Source: Laguncularia racemosa
Taxonomy: Eukaryota; Streptophyta; Magnoliopsida; Myrtales; Combretaceae
Assembly: GCA_037954665.1 (NCBI GenBank)
Contig: JBBMOL010000445.1
Coordinates: 124,001 to 188,000, forward strand
DNA: 64,000 bases
Direction of reading: 5' to 3'
The position numbers and the translations under genes were made by a program. The notes under the pieces are model-generated. The model ran no database searches and was not told the origin of the DNA. It saw only the letters and a list, made by a program, of their open reading frames with translations. Shown piece by piece: positions 46,051 through 57,748 of this stretch (position 1 is the stretch's first letter; every line of letters begins with the position of its first letter).

Positions 46051-49000
46051 TCCCACAATGGCCAAATCAACCCAACTGAGCATCGTTGTTTTAACTACAT
46101 CAATTTTCAACTAGGGCTCTTTTACTCACTTTTATCACAACACAAACTTTAGGAACTTTTGCTTTAGAGACTGCCTTGCACCTAACTTTCCATATGCACC
46201 ACATCATTTTGCATAGCTTAGCAAACAACTTAAGGGCCTCTATTCTGCTTCCAACAATGCCTTCAAGACAAAACTTTAACCAAATGTCTAAAGTTGATAC
46301 TCTTTTAACATCAATCCTAATTCTTAGAGTGATAAACCATATTGGCTTTGTCCAAGAGCAGCACAAAGACACTTGTTTCATCATAAGAACAAAACATGCA
46401 ACTCATGTTGTCAACTATGTGTCTCTTCATAAAATTGCATTGAGTGGCCATAGCACTATTTAAAGTGTTCTAGCTAAAATGCTTGGCTATACGATACTTG
46501 ATTCCATGTAGCCGTGTCTATCTGATGTGATGAGGAGGCCCCTAAACTAGCTTGATACACATAGCACCAGAAAAAAAAATAAAAAATAAAGATGTAAGCT
46601 TAGTGTACACTACAATTCCCTATTCTATCATGTGGCCAAACCAAAATTGTCCTCCATATTAACATAGGAAAGTATTATTCCCTATATGGCTCTAATCATG
46701 TGATTCTCAAACCATCAATGAAACTCTTGTATCTTCCACAATCTTGATTCTTCGTCAATTAGCTCTTAGACTAGCAATTCATGGTTCATCATGCCTAGCT
46801 TAAAAGAGGGTCTATTTCCCCTTAATCTTGAGATCTATTTATCTGAGACTACTCTAGTGTATAGCCCGCCTCCCACCTGCCACAAAGCACCTCTTAAAAG
46901 ATGATCTCTACCATGAAGGATACTTTCTTAGCCTTAAGAGTCTCTAGAGCCTTTAGTAACTTACAAAAAGGTTGCACTAAGAAAATACATACCTTTAAGT
47001 ACACAAACCCAATGAACATTTAGGTTTGCATGAATCCTCTACGCAAGCTTGGTTAGGAGAGTTGAGTTGAAATCATGAAGGTCTTTAAGGCCAAGTCCTC
47101 CTCTCAACTTCATAAGAGAAATCTTATCCTAACTCAACTAGTGAATCCTTTTCTCACAATTAGATTGGCCCTAACAATATTGAGCAACCAAGGAGTTGAC
47201 CACTTTACACCACTTAACTGGGGAACTTAAAACAACTTATCAAGTAAGTGGGAATTGCACTGGTGACATAGTTGATTAGAACTTCCCTACCATTAGAGAG
47301 GATAAATCTCTTCCATTTTTTTTTTAGCTTAGATCGAATCTATCTTTGACAAAATGAAGTGCTCCTATCTTGTTTTAGCCCCAAATAGTTCATAAGCCTA
47401 AATACTTACTTGGATTATTTGCTGTTGGAACCCCCAAAGCCTTTTCGATCTCAACCATTCTTTTTGGTGATGTGTTCTTACTAAAGAATAAGCTTGACTT
47501 TTAAAGATCAATTTTCTACCCTAAAGCATTATAGTAGGCCTATAAGATACTCCTCAACACCTGTACATTTGAAATAGTAGCTTCCACAAAAAAGCAATGA
47601 GTCATCAGTAAATAACAAATGTGGTAAGGAAGGATAAAACCACCTAATGCCTATTCCACTAAGATAGTTGTGATCAACCACTTTTTCAGTGTTCCACAAC
47701 AACACATGCAACAAAGATGAACAAATATGGTGATAGGAGGTCGCCTTGTTTAAGACCTCTAGTGGGATGCACATGACCATCAATCTTTCCATTAACTAGA
47801 ATCATATAGGAAAGTAACATGATGCACTCCATCACCTACTTAATCCACATGCCAAAAAAAGCTAAGCATAGAAAGAATCGGTCATAAGAAATCCCATTTG
47901 ACTTAGTCATATGCTTTATTCATATCTAATTTAAGGGCATAGTACGTCTCATTTCTAGATCGCTTTATTATCAAAAGTGGAATGCCTTAAGAGCTATTAT
48001 TGTATTATCATATATGACTCAAACTTGCACAAAAGCACTTTAGGGTTCTAAGACAATATCATAAGGACTAGTTTCAAATGATTTACTAAGACTCTTGAAA
48101 TTACTTTAAACACAAAGTTGCAAAGACTAATTGGGCGAGAATGACTTACTTCTTATGATAAAGCGACTTTAGGAATGATCACAAAACTAGTCAGATTAAG
48201 AGAAGGAGGAATGATACCAGAGTTGAAGAACAATTAGATAGTTTTCACCATAAAATTACTCATGATATGCTAGTAAAATTGATAGAAAACCCCTGGGAAA
48301 CCATCAGGACCTAGAGCTTTTAAGGCACCAAGTTAGAAAGTTGCACTCTTAATTTCATTAGCTAACATTGATATACTTAACATATTATTCATCTTGTTAT
48401 TAATGAGTGTGGGGACTAAATCAAAGACATCACCTCGATTCTTCCCACCATCTTATATAAAAAGTTGTAAGTAAAAGTTCCTAAAGTTTTCATAATTACC
48501 TCTACATTCTCCAACTAATTGCCGCCACTATCCTTCAACCTCAATATTTTGTTTCTCTATCTACACATATGAGTAGATTGATGAGAAAACATAGTATTTC
48601 TTTTACCCTCTTTCAACTAACTTACTCTAGATCTTTGATGTTGGTATAACTCCTCTCTCTTCTATGAAAGTTCAAGTATATCAATTAGTTGTGTTTACTT
48701 TCCTTGTCTTTAAGGCTACCTATCTTCTATACCTCTAACAACTCTTTCTATACTCAACGAATCTCGTTTCTATGATTCTAGAACTCAGCTTGGCTCCATT
48801 CAGTTAATTTCCATCTACACCACTTCAATCTGAAACCAAGAGGGTAAGGATGTTTGCATGGAGGGTTCTTAATCCATGCTAATCTAATTATGTTGCCAAG
48901 AAACATGAGAGTGAGCCATCTACTAGGTCAAATAATAATCTAATGTGAGTCCTATTAAAATCCTTGACTTCAACTGTTACATCATCAAACCACCATAATG

Positions 49001-49260
49001 CTAGACCCCCAATCAATCCAAACGAAGGAACATAAAACTCATTTCCAACATCATTAAAGACTTTATGGTCCTATTTTTCTCAAAGAAGAAGGGTGTAATA
49101 AATTTTTGTCCTTAGGAATTCACACTTAGTTTTCTTGACTCAATAATTTAAGGCCTTTATGTTTCTTTAACTTTATGGTATCTACTATCTTAAGCAATAC
49201 AAAAAAAGACGAAGCAAAATTCAAAATTTGAAAAACCTTCATTTTAGACCTAGTTCTTGG
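46050..49260 (-). mobile_element. LINE-1 type non-LTR retrotransposon relic
   Basis: Order on the minus strand: endonuclease scraps (49030-48900, FGLIGGLALWWFDDVTVEV, then KDFNRTHI), reverse transcriptase with LKALGPDGFPGVFYQF (48280-48325) and, further on, HICSSLLHVLL and PHLLFTDDSLLFC (47580-47625, the catalytic F-x-D-D block), and a C-terminal zf-RVT-type tail (46100-46384, MMWCIWKVRCKAV). Stops and shifts are everywhere. The 5' end overlaps the start of the repeat at 49128. No poly-A tail or target duplication was located. Confidence 0.75.
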
Positions 49261-49488
49261 CAAATTGATAGAATTTCTTTATTTCAGAAAGTATCCAAAA
49301 TGTGCATAAAGTTTCTAGATTCCTTTAAGACTAATTAGCATGTTTGGTATGTTACTTTATTTTACAACTGATATTTTGTCAATACTTTTAATATTTATTA
49401 TAAATTATAAAAGTGATAAATAATGGTGGAAGGTAATGATAGTAAATAGCACCATATTGTTATAATTTATCACAATAGGAAAAGTTAA

Positions 49489-49543
<55 letters not shown>

Positions 49544-51446
49544 ATTTATCTTCTAAGTTTTCAAAATGGAATACATGTAAAGTAGGAGATGGTGTTCATG
49601 CTTTTGGTCTAGATCAAATACCAGCCAAAATATACTTACACTGCGTGAGCAAAAATTAAATACTATATAATAATTGAATTTAAATCATAAAAAATTACGT
49701 AATAGTATATGTTGTTTATAGTTTGACAATACATTTTTTTTTCATGAGTTTAATTACAATATTAAAAATATTATAACATAAGAAGATAATTAAAAAAAAG
49801 TTTATTTATTGGAAAGTAATGCAAGAGCACATATATTAAGTTAATTTTCAAATTCATAAAATACCATAAATTTTAATAATCCTAATTAACTTTGTAAAAT
49901 AGTATATAATCAATATAGCAATAATATGAAAGATGAGGAAAAGAATATATTGGGAACAATATTAGAAAAAAGAAGATAATAGAGTTGCTAACATATAGAA
50001 AAAGATTATGAAACCAACAAAGAACTTTGAAAACAAACTAAAATAGAAAATTGATTCATAACTTGTGCACTTTCAAAGCCTAAGTGTCTTTGTGCCACAT
50101 TTCAAAATGAAAAAGTTATTTGAGTGGTGTGATGATGTGATAATAGTTAGGTTTTTTCAATTATAAGCATTATAACAATTTATAATCTCTTGAAGAATTC
50201 TACACCCTTCGAAATTTATGAAACATCAACCAAAATAGTAAGGTTTCTAATTTTGAAACTTCAATTATAAATATTTCAATATATCTACATTGCTGTAGAT
50301 CCTATTCAAATAATACTTTAGACACCTAATTGGTGAAATACTTATGCACCACTTAATTATAGAACAAACACTTTAGCTGGACTATAAATAAGGCTTGAAA
50401 TTGATAATAGAATAAAATCAACTATGAGTAAACCTTCATTTCATGCTAATGATACTTGAACTCAAAATCATAGCCCCTCTTAATATAATATAATTTCATT
50501 CTCATTGTGCTAGCAATTTCTTGTTAAAAACTACTATCCATTTTTCATATTTCTCCTTTTGAACTTCACTAAAATTTCAAGTTTAAGTAACCACTCTCCC
50601 CCTTAGCATGATCTCTCTCTCTCTTTCTATATATATATATATATATGTGTGTATACACTTCAATTTGGCACATCGTTGATGGTATGTACATTTATTTTTT
50701 CATGTCTTCACATCCATATTACTTTTGTTCCAATCTTCAAGAACTACTTAGAGTTATTTTATTTAGAAAAGTTGTTTAATTGTAAGCAATGTGGAGATCA
50801 AAGTTGCTTAACAGTTTCAATAGAAAGCAATTACTCGCATCATGAATAGTGGATAGATAAGAGAGCCAACTGATAGGAATGGCCTTTTATTATTATTTGA
50901 AATTAAAAAAGAAAACAAGACATTCAGGGACTAACCACATTGTGGTTTAATGTTTACATGCGTTTCCATCTTGTGATTACGAAAGTGTTATGTATTAAAT
51001 AACTATTTATAACATGAATAGACAATGATAAAACTGTAATGTTATAGCAATATTTAATTGTATAATTTTATGTATAATATTGTAGTTTAATAATTACGTA
51101 TGTTTCCATCATACCAATTACGGAAGTATTACGGATTAAATAACTACTTATAACATGAAGAGATGATGATAAATTTGTAATCTTATAACAATGCCAAATT
51201 ATATTTTTTATGTATAATATTTTTAGAGAGGGTGTGAATAGGAAAAGTATCATTCCCTTAAAAATATAGGAATTGTATTAGCAAAATATGAGGGAAAACT
51301 ACCTATATGCAAAATAGGAGGGAAAACTTCTAATTCATAGCAATGGCAACATGTAAATAAATATAAAAATAGGGCTTAAATTTTTTTATTTTATGCATGA
51401 AAATTGTTTAAAGAATATGGAGTCCAAAAACATAAGTTTTTGCTTA
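49128..51446 (+). repeat. long direct repeat, copy 1 (left of DUO1)
   Basis: Begins ACTTAGTTTTCTTGACTCAA and ends GAGTCCAAAAACATAAGTTT. Collinear over its length with 55557-57748. Contains (TA)n at 49493-49537 and 50631-50645 and the tandem units described separately. Identity by eye is about 85%. No coding domain except the LINE 5' remnant at its left end. Confidence 0.85.
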
Positions 51447-51590
51447 ATACAATCGACGATTATAAAAATGTTATATATTAAATAATTGTTTACAAGATGG
51501 ATAGACTATGATAAAAATGTAATAAGATAATAATACTAAATCATATAATATAATTTTATGTATAATATTGTAGTTTAATGATTTCGTGTC
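50940..51590 (+). repeat. about 140-base tandem units inside copy 1
   Basis: Units start near 50940, 51083 and 51455. Each has GTTTAAT...TTTCCATC...TTATGTATTAAATAACTATT-like sequence, then ACATGAATAGA, TGATAAAA, GTAAT and TTTTATGTATAATAT. Copy 2 has two corresponding units (57284-57400 and 57400-57530). Confidence 0.7.
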
Positions 51591-52200
51591 GTGAATAATT
51601 TTGTTGTTCTTGATCTACGGGGTTTCCGAAAAGAACATTAGCTCAAAGCTGAAGTGAATGAAAATATTCTTGGTACTGTTAGACTACCAACAAATGTTGA
51701 AAATCCAGAAAAATTCCAAGTTCGTGGAAATTGCAGTCCTTGAGAAAATTGTCCGATCATTGTTCTTATTGGAAATGTCATATTTTCTGATCCTGTAAAT
51801 TTGATCTTATGTATTGGAATTGGCTATTGCTAGTGTCATTATATTGTTACTATGATTCGAGTACATGGTATTTTAGAATGCCACAGCACAACGAAGACCA
51901 TTTCTTGAGTTATGTGTCCGATGCAGGTGTGTTTTCCGCTAGTTGATCTCCTAATGCATCCATGTGTTTAAGAGTATTTCAAACACCTAAGCTTCATCCT
52001 TTTGACATCTAGGCAACGGGACAATTACCTTAAGCACAAAGAATTTCCAAAAATTGAAAAATGGTAGCATACAAAGATGAAAAGCTGAATATTAGAAATT
52101 AACAGTTCAATTTCCTAAACAGTACTACATTCCCTAAGGTCTATACTACTTTGTGGTACTAAGAATGGGCATAGCCAATAGTTTTAAATACCCCTTACAC
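51590..52200. other. intergenic between repeat and DUO1 3' end
   Basis: 51640-51800 has a plus-strand stretch of sensible codons (ENILGTVRLPTNVENPEKFQ and on) ended by a stop, with no family recognised. The part nearest 52200 probably holds the DUO1 3' UTR (minus strand). Confidence 0.35.
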
Positions 52201-52222
52201 AAGATAACACAAGATTTGCAGA

Positions 52223-53477
52223 TTACAACTTGGGTGGGCATGGAAGTGGCTCAATGTCATCAAGCATGAACGTTGAAAAATCGTCGAAAGAAGTGTCCAG
52301 CACCTCCGGATTGCCAATGTCATCATTGGGACCACTGCTCTTCAAACTTCCGACCGAGTCAAGTAATGGTGATGACGAAGGAAATAGCTCTGGACCTCCT
52401 AGATCACAGGCATGTCCAGTTTCAAGTACATTAATAAAGTCTGATTCATCAAACCTAGGGAAAAATTCTTGGCTCGGTTGTGGAAACTGAGGGAAGGGAG
52501 ATTGCGCTTCAGAGTCGACAGAGAAGTTCTCCAGAGGAGGGAAATCAAGTAGATCCAGACTGCATCCGGACTCCAGAAAGTTGGTAGGTGCAGAATTCAC
52601 CAGTGGGGGCATTTTGTCATCAAACTCGTTGGTATAAGACCACAAGGAAGATTGGGCTTTCGAAGTTGGCACTCCCTCTATAGTACTCATGCTAGACGCC
52701 TGGAAAACGAAGGCATATGTTGCAGTTCCTCCATGCACATCGAAATGATCAAATTACATTCATTCAAAACTTACAAGCATTATTGCTGAAATTACATTTT
52801 AATTAAATTAACATACCTGCAAGAGAGGTAAATGAGGGGATTCGGGGAGTTCCGCTTTGATGTTCTTTGATTTATGAGATGAGGAAGAAGATGAAGTTGA
52901 CGCAGATGATTGAAGAAGCCTGGCCAACCTCTTCTGCCTACTACTCCAGAAATTCTTGACATCGTTGTCTGTTCGACCCGGTAGATAAGTTGCGATTCTT
53001 GCCCACTTGTTTCCGAAAATTGCCTGCAGTTCTATCACTATCCTCTCCTCTTCTGCTGAAAACTTGCATCCGCTATGAGCAAAAACCGGGAAAAAAAAAA
53101 GAACAATAATAATTCAACAAATTATGTCACTATAACATTCACAAACATATGACAAAGGCTCTCAGATCCATGTCATCCAACGTTTGATTGTATTTTACGA
53201 ACATATTGTGACAAAGTTTGGATGATTAAGCTTACTTTTTCAAGTTGGGTCTGAGTTTATTAACCCAACGAAGACGGCAAGACTTGCCAGTACGTTGCAA
53301 GAGGCCTTTGGATCGAATGGAGCTCCAGTCTCTTGGTCCATACCTCTTCACATGATTAATCAAAACTTCATCTTCTTCCTCTTTCCATGGACCTTTCCTT
53401 ATCGTATCTCTATCTCCTCCTCTCTTACTACTAGTACTAATATTCCTACTACTGCAGACGCCCTTCCTTCCTTCCAT
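52223..53477 (-). CDS. DUO1: R2R3-MYB transcription factor DUO1 (male germline regulator)
   Basis: Three exons with GT/AG borders and consistent phase: 53236-53477, 52817-53072, 52223-52699, giving 324 residues. The R2 repeat has its three tryptophans at 31, 51 and 71. R3 has Phe85 in place of the first tryptophan, then Trp104 and Trp123. The segment NGCKFSAEEER carries the extra lysine (K84, equivalent to K66 of Arabidopsis DUO1) that marks the DUO1 clade. A serine stretch (SSASTSSSSSSHKSK) follows the MYB domain, and the C-terminus is acidic and proline-rich, typical of an activation domain, ending LPCPPKL. Known role of the family: nuclear activator of sperm-cell genes, needed for generative-cell division in pollen. 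Exon 1 holds a miR159-complementary site. Length is close to the 300 residues of Arabidopsis DUO1. The gene looks intact and stands alone between two copies of a long direct repeat. Confidence 0.93.
53307..53327 (-). promoter_or_regulatory. miR159-complementary site inside DUO1 exon 1
   Basis: On the minus strand these 21 bases run from GGAGCTCC to TCGATCCAAA and code for W51-S-S-I-R-S-K57 of the R2 repeat. They pair with miR159 along almost the full length; by eye only about three positions fail (5' end of the target, one centre base, and one base before the seed). Arabidopsis DUO1 (MYB125) is a reported miR159 target at the same codons. Most GAMYB-type targets carry the site downstream of the MYB domain instead. 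Cleavage is inferred, not shown. Confidence 0.75.
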
Positions 53478-53479
53478 AG

Positions 53480-55556
53480 TTAAACTAGTTCATCAAGTAA
53501 GAAATTAGAAGATTCGACATTAATAGGTTTCGTAAGGTTTATATGTTGATTTGGATGAAGTGTCTTTTGTAGGATGATCTCTTTGGGATCATGGGAAAGT
53601 GACGGTTGTGAGAAAACTGTCACTACCTCCACATTCCCTATTTTTTCGGAAAGACTTCAAAAATTGAATTTCCCAGCTCATCGTCATTTTACCGTAAATG
53701 CCCCTCTTGCCTTTTATCTTTTGAATCTCTCTCTCTTTTTCTAATTTTTTTAAGGATGTTTGAAACCATGGAAAGCATAGATTTCAATATCTTGATGCCC
53801 GATTATTCATACTCGGCGTTTGAATTAGGAAAACCAGAGACTTTTATTTCCTAAAAAAGAAGCATATTTTTTTTTTTCTGAAAATTGGCATGTTTTCATA
53901 TATGTATAATTGTTTTTATAAAAATATATGGAGAAAACTTTTCCGATATTTGATTAATGCATTTTATATAACTTGTAAATGTGATTTAGTAAATTGTCTA
54001 ACCGTATAGTACCAAAGATACATTATATCAAGGCTTTCTTGCGAAATTAAAATATAAAATGTAGATGGAATTTTAAACTTGTTTTATAATTTTTTAACAA
54101 GCACCTTGGCTTTTTCATCCACTACAAAATGTTAATATATTAATTTGATTTTATTCTTCTACGATGAGAAAGACTTGCAGATACATATTTGGAAAATCAC
54201 TTTCCATCTTGAAAAGCGCAAAACGTTTTACTTGACATGGTTTAGTATTTCTTTTTAGTAGGATTAGCGGATGAGGCACCTGCGTGATCAGTGTACGTGC
54301 ATAAAATTATTATATGCAAAATAATAAAAAAAATTGAAATTGCTTTTATCCGTTTCCTCATAATGAAGAGAGCAAGAGATGGGAAGAGAGTTTGATATGA
54401 TTATATGTGGTTTAATCTTTGAGTTACCACGTTACTTAATTTCATTGATTAAATATTAAAAAATAAATACTAAAAACACCAAAAAGGTGTCTATTACATT
54501 AATAATGTAGGTATTGATACAATGATAAATGTTTTATTGCTATTTTTATTAATTATTATTTTTTTCTTCATAATTTCTTCAATCAAGTATGTGGATAGCT
54601 ATGATTACAATTTGATAGATGATTGAATCATCCCATACTTTCAAAAAATGGAATTTTTGTCAAGACGGTGGATGCAATAGCTATGATTAGAGATTTATGG
54701 TGAATTTTCAACTCTAATGTGTTATATTTATCATTTTTTAACTTAATATATTGATTTATTGGTTTCAGTAGTCATTTATATTGATGTTATGTTTAATACT
54801 TTACTTTATATAAAATTACCCAATTAATATTCAATGGAGCAAATTATATACTATTGGCATATTTTTAGTGCATTTTAACAAAATGCATTTATAATATATT
54901 ATTTTAGTTGTATATCTCTTTCTTCTTCTTTTTTCATTCTTTTCATACTATTTGTCCATTAATTTTTTAAAATAAATCAATCGTATACATAATTTAATTC
55001 AATAATCCTTTTATGTTATAAATTTTATTACCCTACTATTTACTTTTTGCATACACACTACAAGTGTGAGTCTGCTAATTTTCTTAGTAGAACTAGCATC
55101 TACTAGGATAATTTTTTTCAATTTGCAATATTGAAAACTTTTGCAAAATGCACTATTGTAATATAGCCAGCATCTTTAAACCATTGGTATAGTTTAGAAA
55201 ATATATTTTGCGATGGTTTATTAAATTGTAAATTTTGAAATGTCCCTAATATATAAGTTATAGTTACATAAAAGAAAAAGAAAAAAGAAAAAAGTTGCTA
55301 TGGTAAATACTTATAAAAAATTGAATTACCACTATATATTAGCAACTTAATAATTGCTTTTTAAACCGGCTGCTGATTTGCAGTTGTTATAGCTCTTTTT
55401 TTTTTTTTTTTTCTTATTGTATAGTGACACTTAATATGATAGTAGTGTAAGTATAATAGAGAGAACCTCAAGTGTAGATTTCGGAAGTATAAGTTTGTAG
55501 ATGTATGTTTAAATATCATAACCTCTATAATAGTGTATTATAAAACTTTTTATGAC
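53480..55556. other. DUO1 upstream region and intergenic DNA
   Basis: The first few hundred bases should contain the DUO1 leader and promoter on the minus strand. No specific element could be assigned with confidence. The rest is AT-rich with poly-T tracts (53867-53878, 55397-55412) and no gene. Confidence 0.4.
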
Positions 55557-57748
55557 ACATTTAGTTTTCTTGACTCAATAATTTAAGGCCTCTAGGTTTC
55601 TTCACCTTTATGCCAATGTTTGAAAAAATGTTCATTTTAGACCTAGTTCTTGGCAAATTGATGGAAGAATTTCCTTAATTTAGAAAGTATCCAAAAAGTG
55701 CAGAAGATTGACTGATTAGCATTTTTGGTACGTTGTTTTATTTTGCAGAAAATATTTTGTCGATACATTTAATATTTAATATAAATTACAAAAGGGATAA
55801 ATAACGATGGAAATTAATAATAGTAAATAGTGCCATATGCTTATAATTTATCATAATAGGAAATATTAATGAAAACAAAAAAAAAATTGTGTAATCATAT
55901 TTTTCTCATATTTACTATTTTTATCTTCTTAGTGTTCAAAATAGAATACATGTATATATATATATATATACACACACACATACATTAGCCAACGTGCACT
56001 TGCACTGTGTGTCCGAAAATTAAATACAATATAACGGTTGAAATCATAAAAAATTACTGAATAGTATATATTGTTCATTAGTTTGACAATATATCATCTT
56101 TTCTCATGAGTTTAATCGCAATATTAAATCTGTTATAAATTAAGAAGTTATCTATAAAAAAATGTAATTATTGGAAAGTAATGCATGAACATGTATATTA
56201 ATTTTAAATTTTAACGACTCAAATGACTTTGTAAAATATTATAGTCAATATAGTAATAATATGAAAGATGAGGAAATGAAGATACGGAAACGATATTAAA
56301 AAAAAAAAAAAAACTATGAAACTATAAAAGAACTTTGAAAATAAACTAAAATGGAAAACTGATTCATAGCTTGCACACTTTCAACGCTTAAGTGTCTTTT
56401 AGATATTTCCAAATGACAAAACTATTTAAGTGGTGTGACCACGTGATAATAGTTTGGTCTTCCAATTATAGGCATTATCACAATTTATAATCCTTTGAAG
56501 AATTTTACACCTTTCGAAATTTTTGAAACTTCAACCAAAATAGTAAAATTTGTAATTTTGAAACTTTAATCATGGAGACTGCCATATATCTACATTGCTG
56601 AAGATCCCATTCAAGTACTACTAAAGCACCCAATATGTGAATGCACTGCTTAATTATAGAACAACCACTTAACCATAACTACAAATAACGTTTGAAATTG
56701 ATAATAAAATAAAATTAACCATGAACCTTCATTTCATGCTGATAATACTTGACCTCAAAATCATTGCCCCTTCTTCTTGTACTGGTAATTTCTTATTAAA
56801 AACGTTATCTATTTTTCTTATTTCACCTTTTGAACTTTACTAACATTTCAATTTTAAGCAACCACTCTTCCCTTTTTAACATGAAATGCTTCATGAATAT
56901 TCTTTAGCATGACTTAGCTTTTCTGAAATTACAATAGAATGTGCATAGAAAACCCTCTCCCTCTATATATACACTTCAATTTGACACATTGTTGATGGTA
57001 TGCACATGTGTTTTCTTTAATTTAATGTCTTCACATCCATATTACTTTTGTTTCAATCTTCAAGAACTACTTGAAGTCATTTTATCTAGAAAAGTTGTTT
57101 AATTGTAAGGCATGTGTAAATCAAAATTGCTTAATAGTTTCAGCATAGTGGGAAGATGGAGTTAAAAGCAAATACTAGCATTATGGATAGTGGATAGATA
57201 AGAGAGCTAACTTATAGGAATGCCCTTTTATTATTATTTGAAATTAAAAAAAAAAATAGCCATACAAGCATTAATCATATTGTGGTTTAATAATTACATG
57301 TGTTTCCATTTTGTCAATTACAAAAGTGTTATGTATTAAATAACTGTTTACAACATGAATAGGTGATAATAAAACTTAATGTTATAAAAATACTAAATTG
57401 TATAACATGTGTTTCCATCATATCAATTATGAAAATGTTACATGTTAAGTAACTATTTATAATGTGAATAGACAGTGGTAAAATTGTAATCTTATAACAA
57501 TAATAAATCATATAATTTTATGTATAGTATTTTCAAAGAGGGTGTGAATAGGAAAATTACCACTCCCTTAAAAATAAGTAGTTGTATTAGCAAAATATGA
57601 GGGAAAACTACCTATATGCAAAATAAGAGGAAAAGTTCTAATTCATAGCAATGGCAACATGTAAATAAATATAAAAATAGGGTTTTTATTTTTTATTTTA
57701 TGCATGAAAAATGTTTAAAGGATTTAGAGTCCAAAAACACAAGTTTTC
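55557..57748 (+). repeat. long direct repeat, copy 2 (right of DUO1)
   Basis: Begins ATTTAGTTTTCTTGACTCAA and ends GAGTCCAAAAACACAAGTTT. Collinear with 49128-51446, slightly shorter, with a shorter (TA)n/(CA)n run at 55952-55981. Confidence 0.85.

Noticed and set aside
49493..49537. (TA)n run as a possible array or special structure
   Set aside because: Plain dinucleotide microsatellite, common in AT-rich plant DNA.
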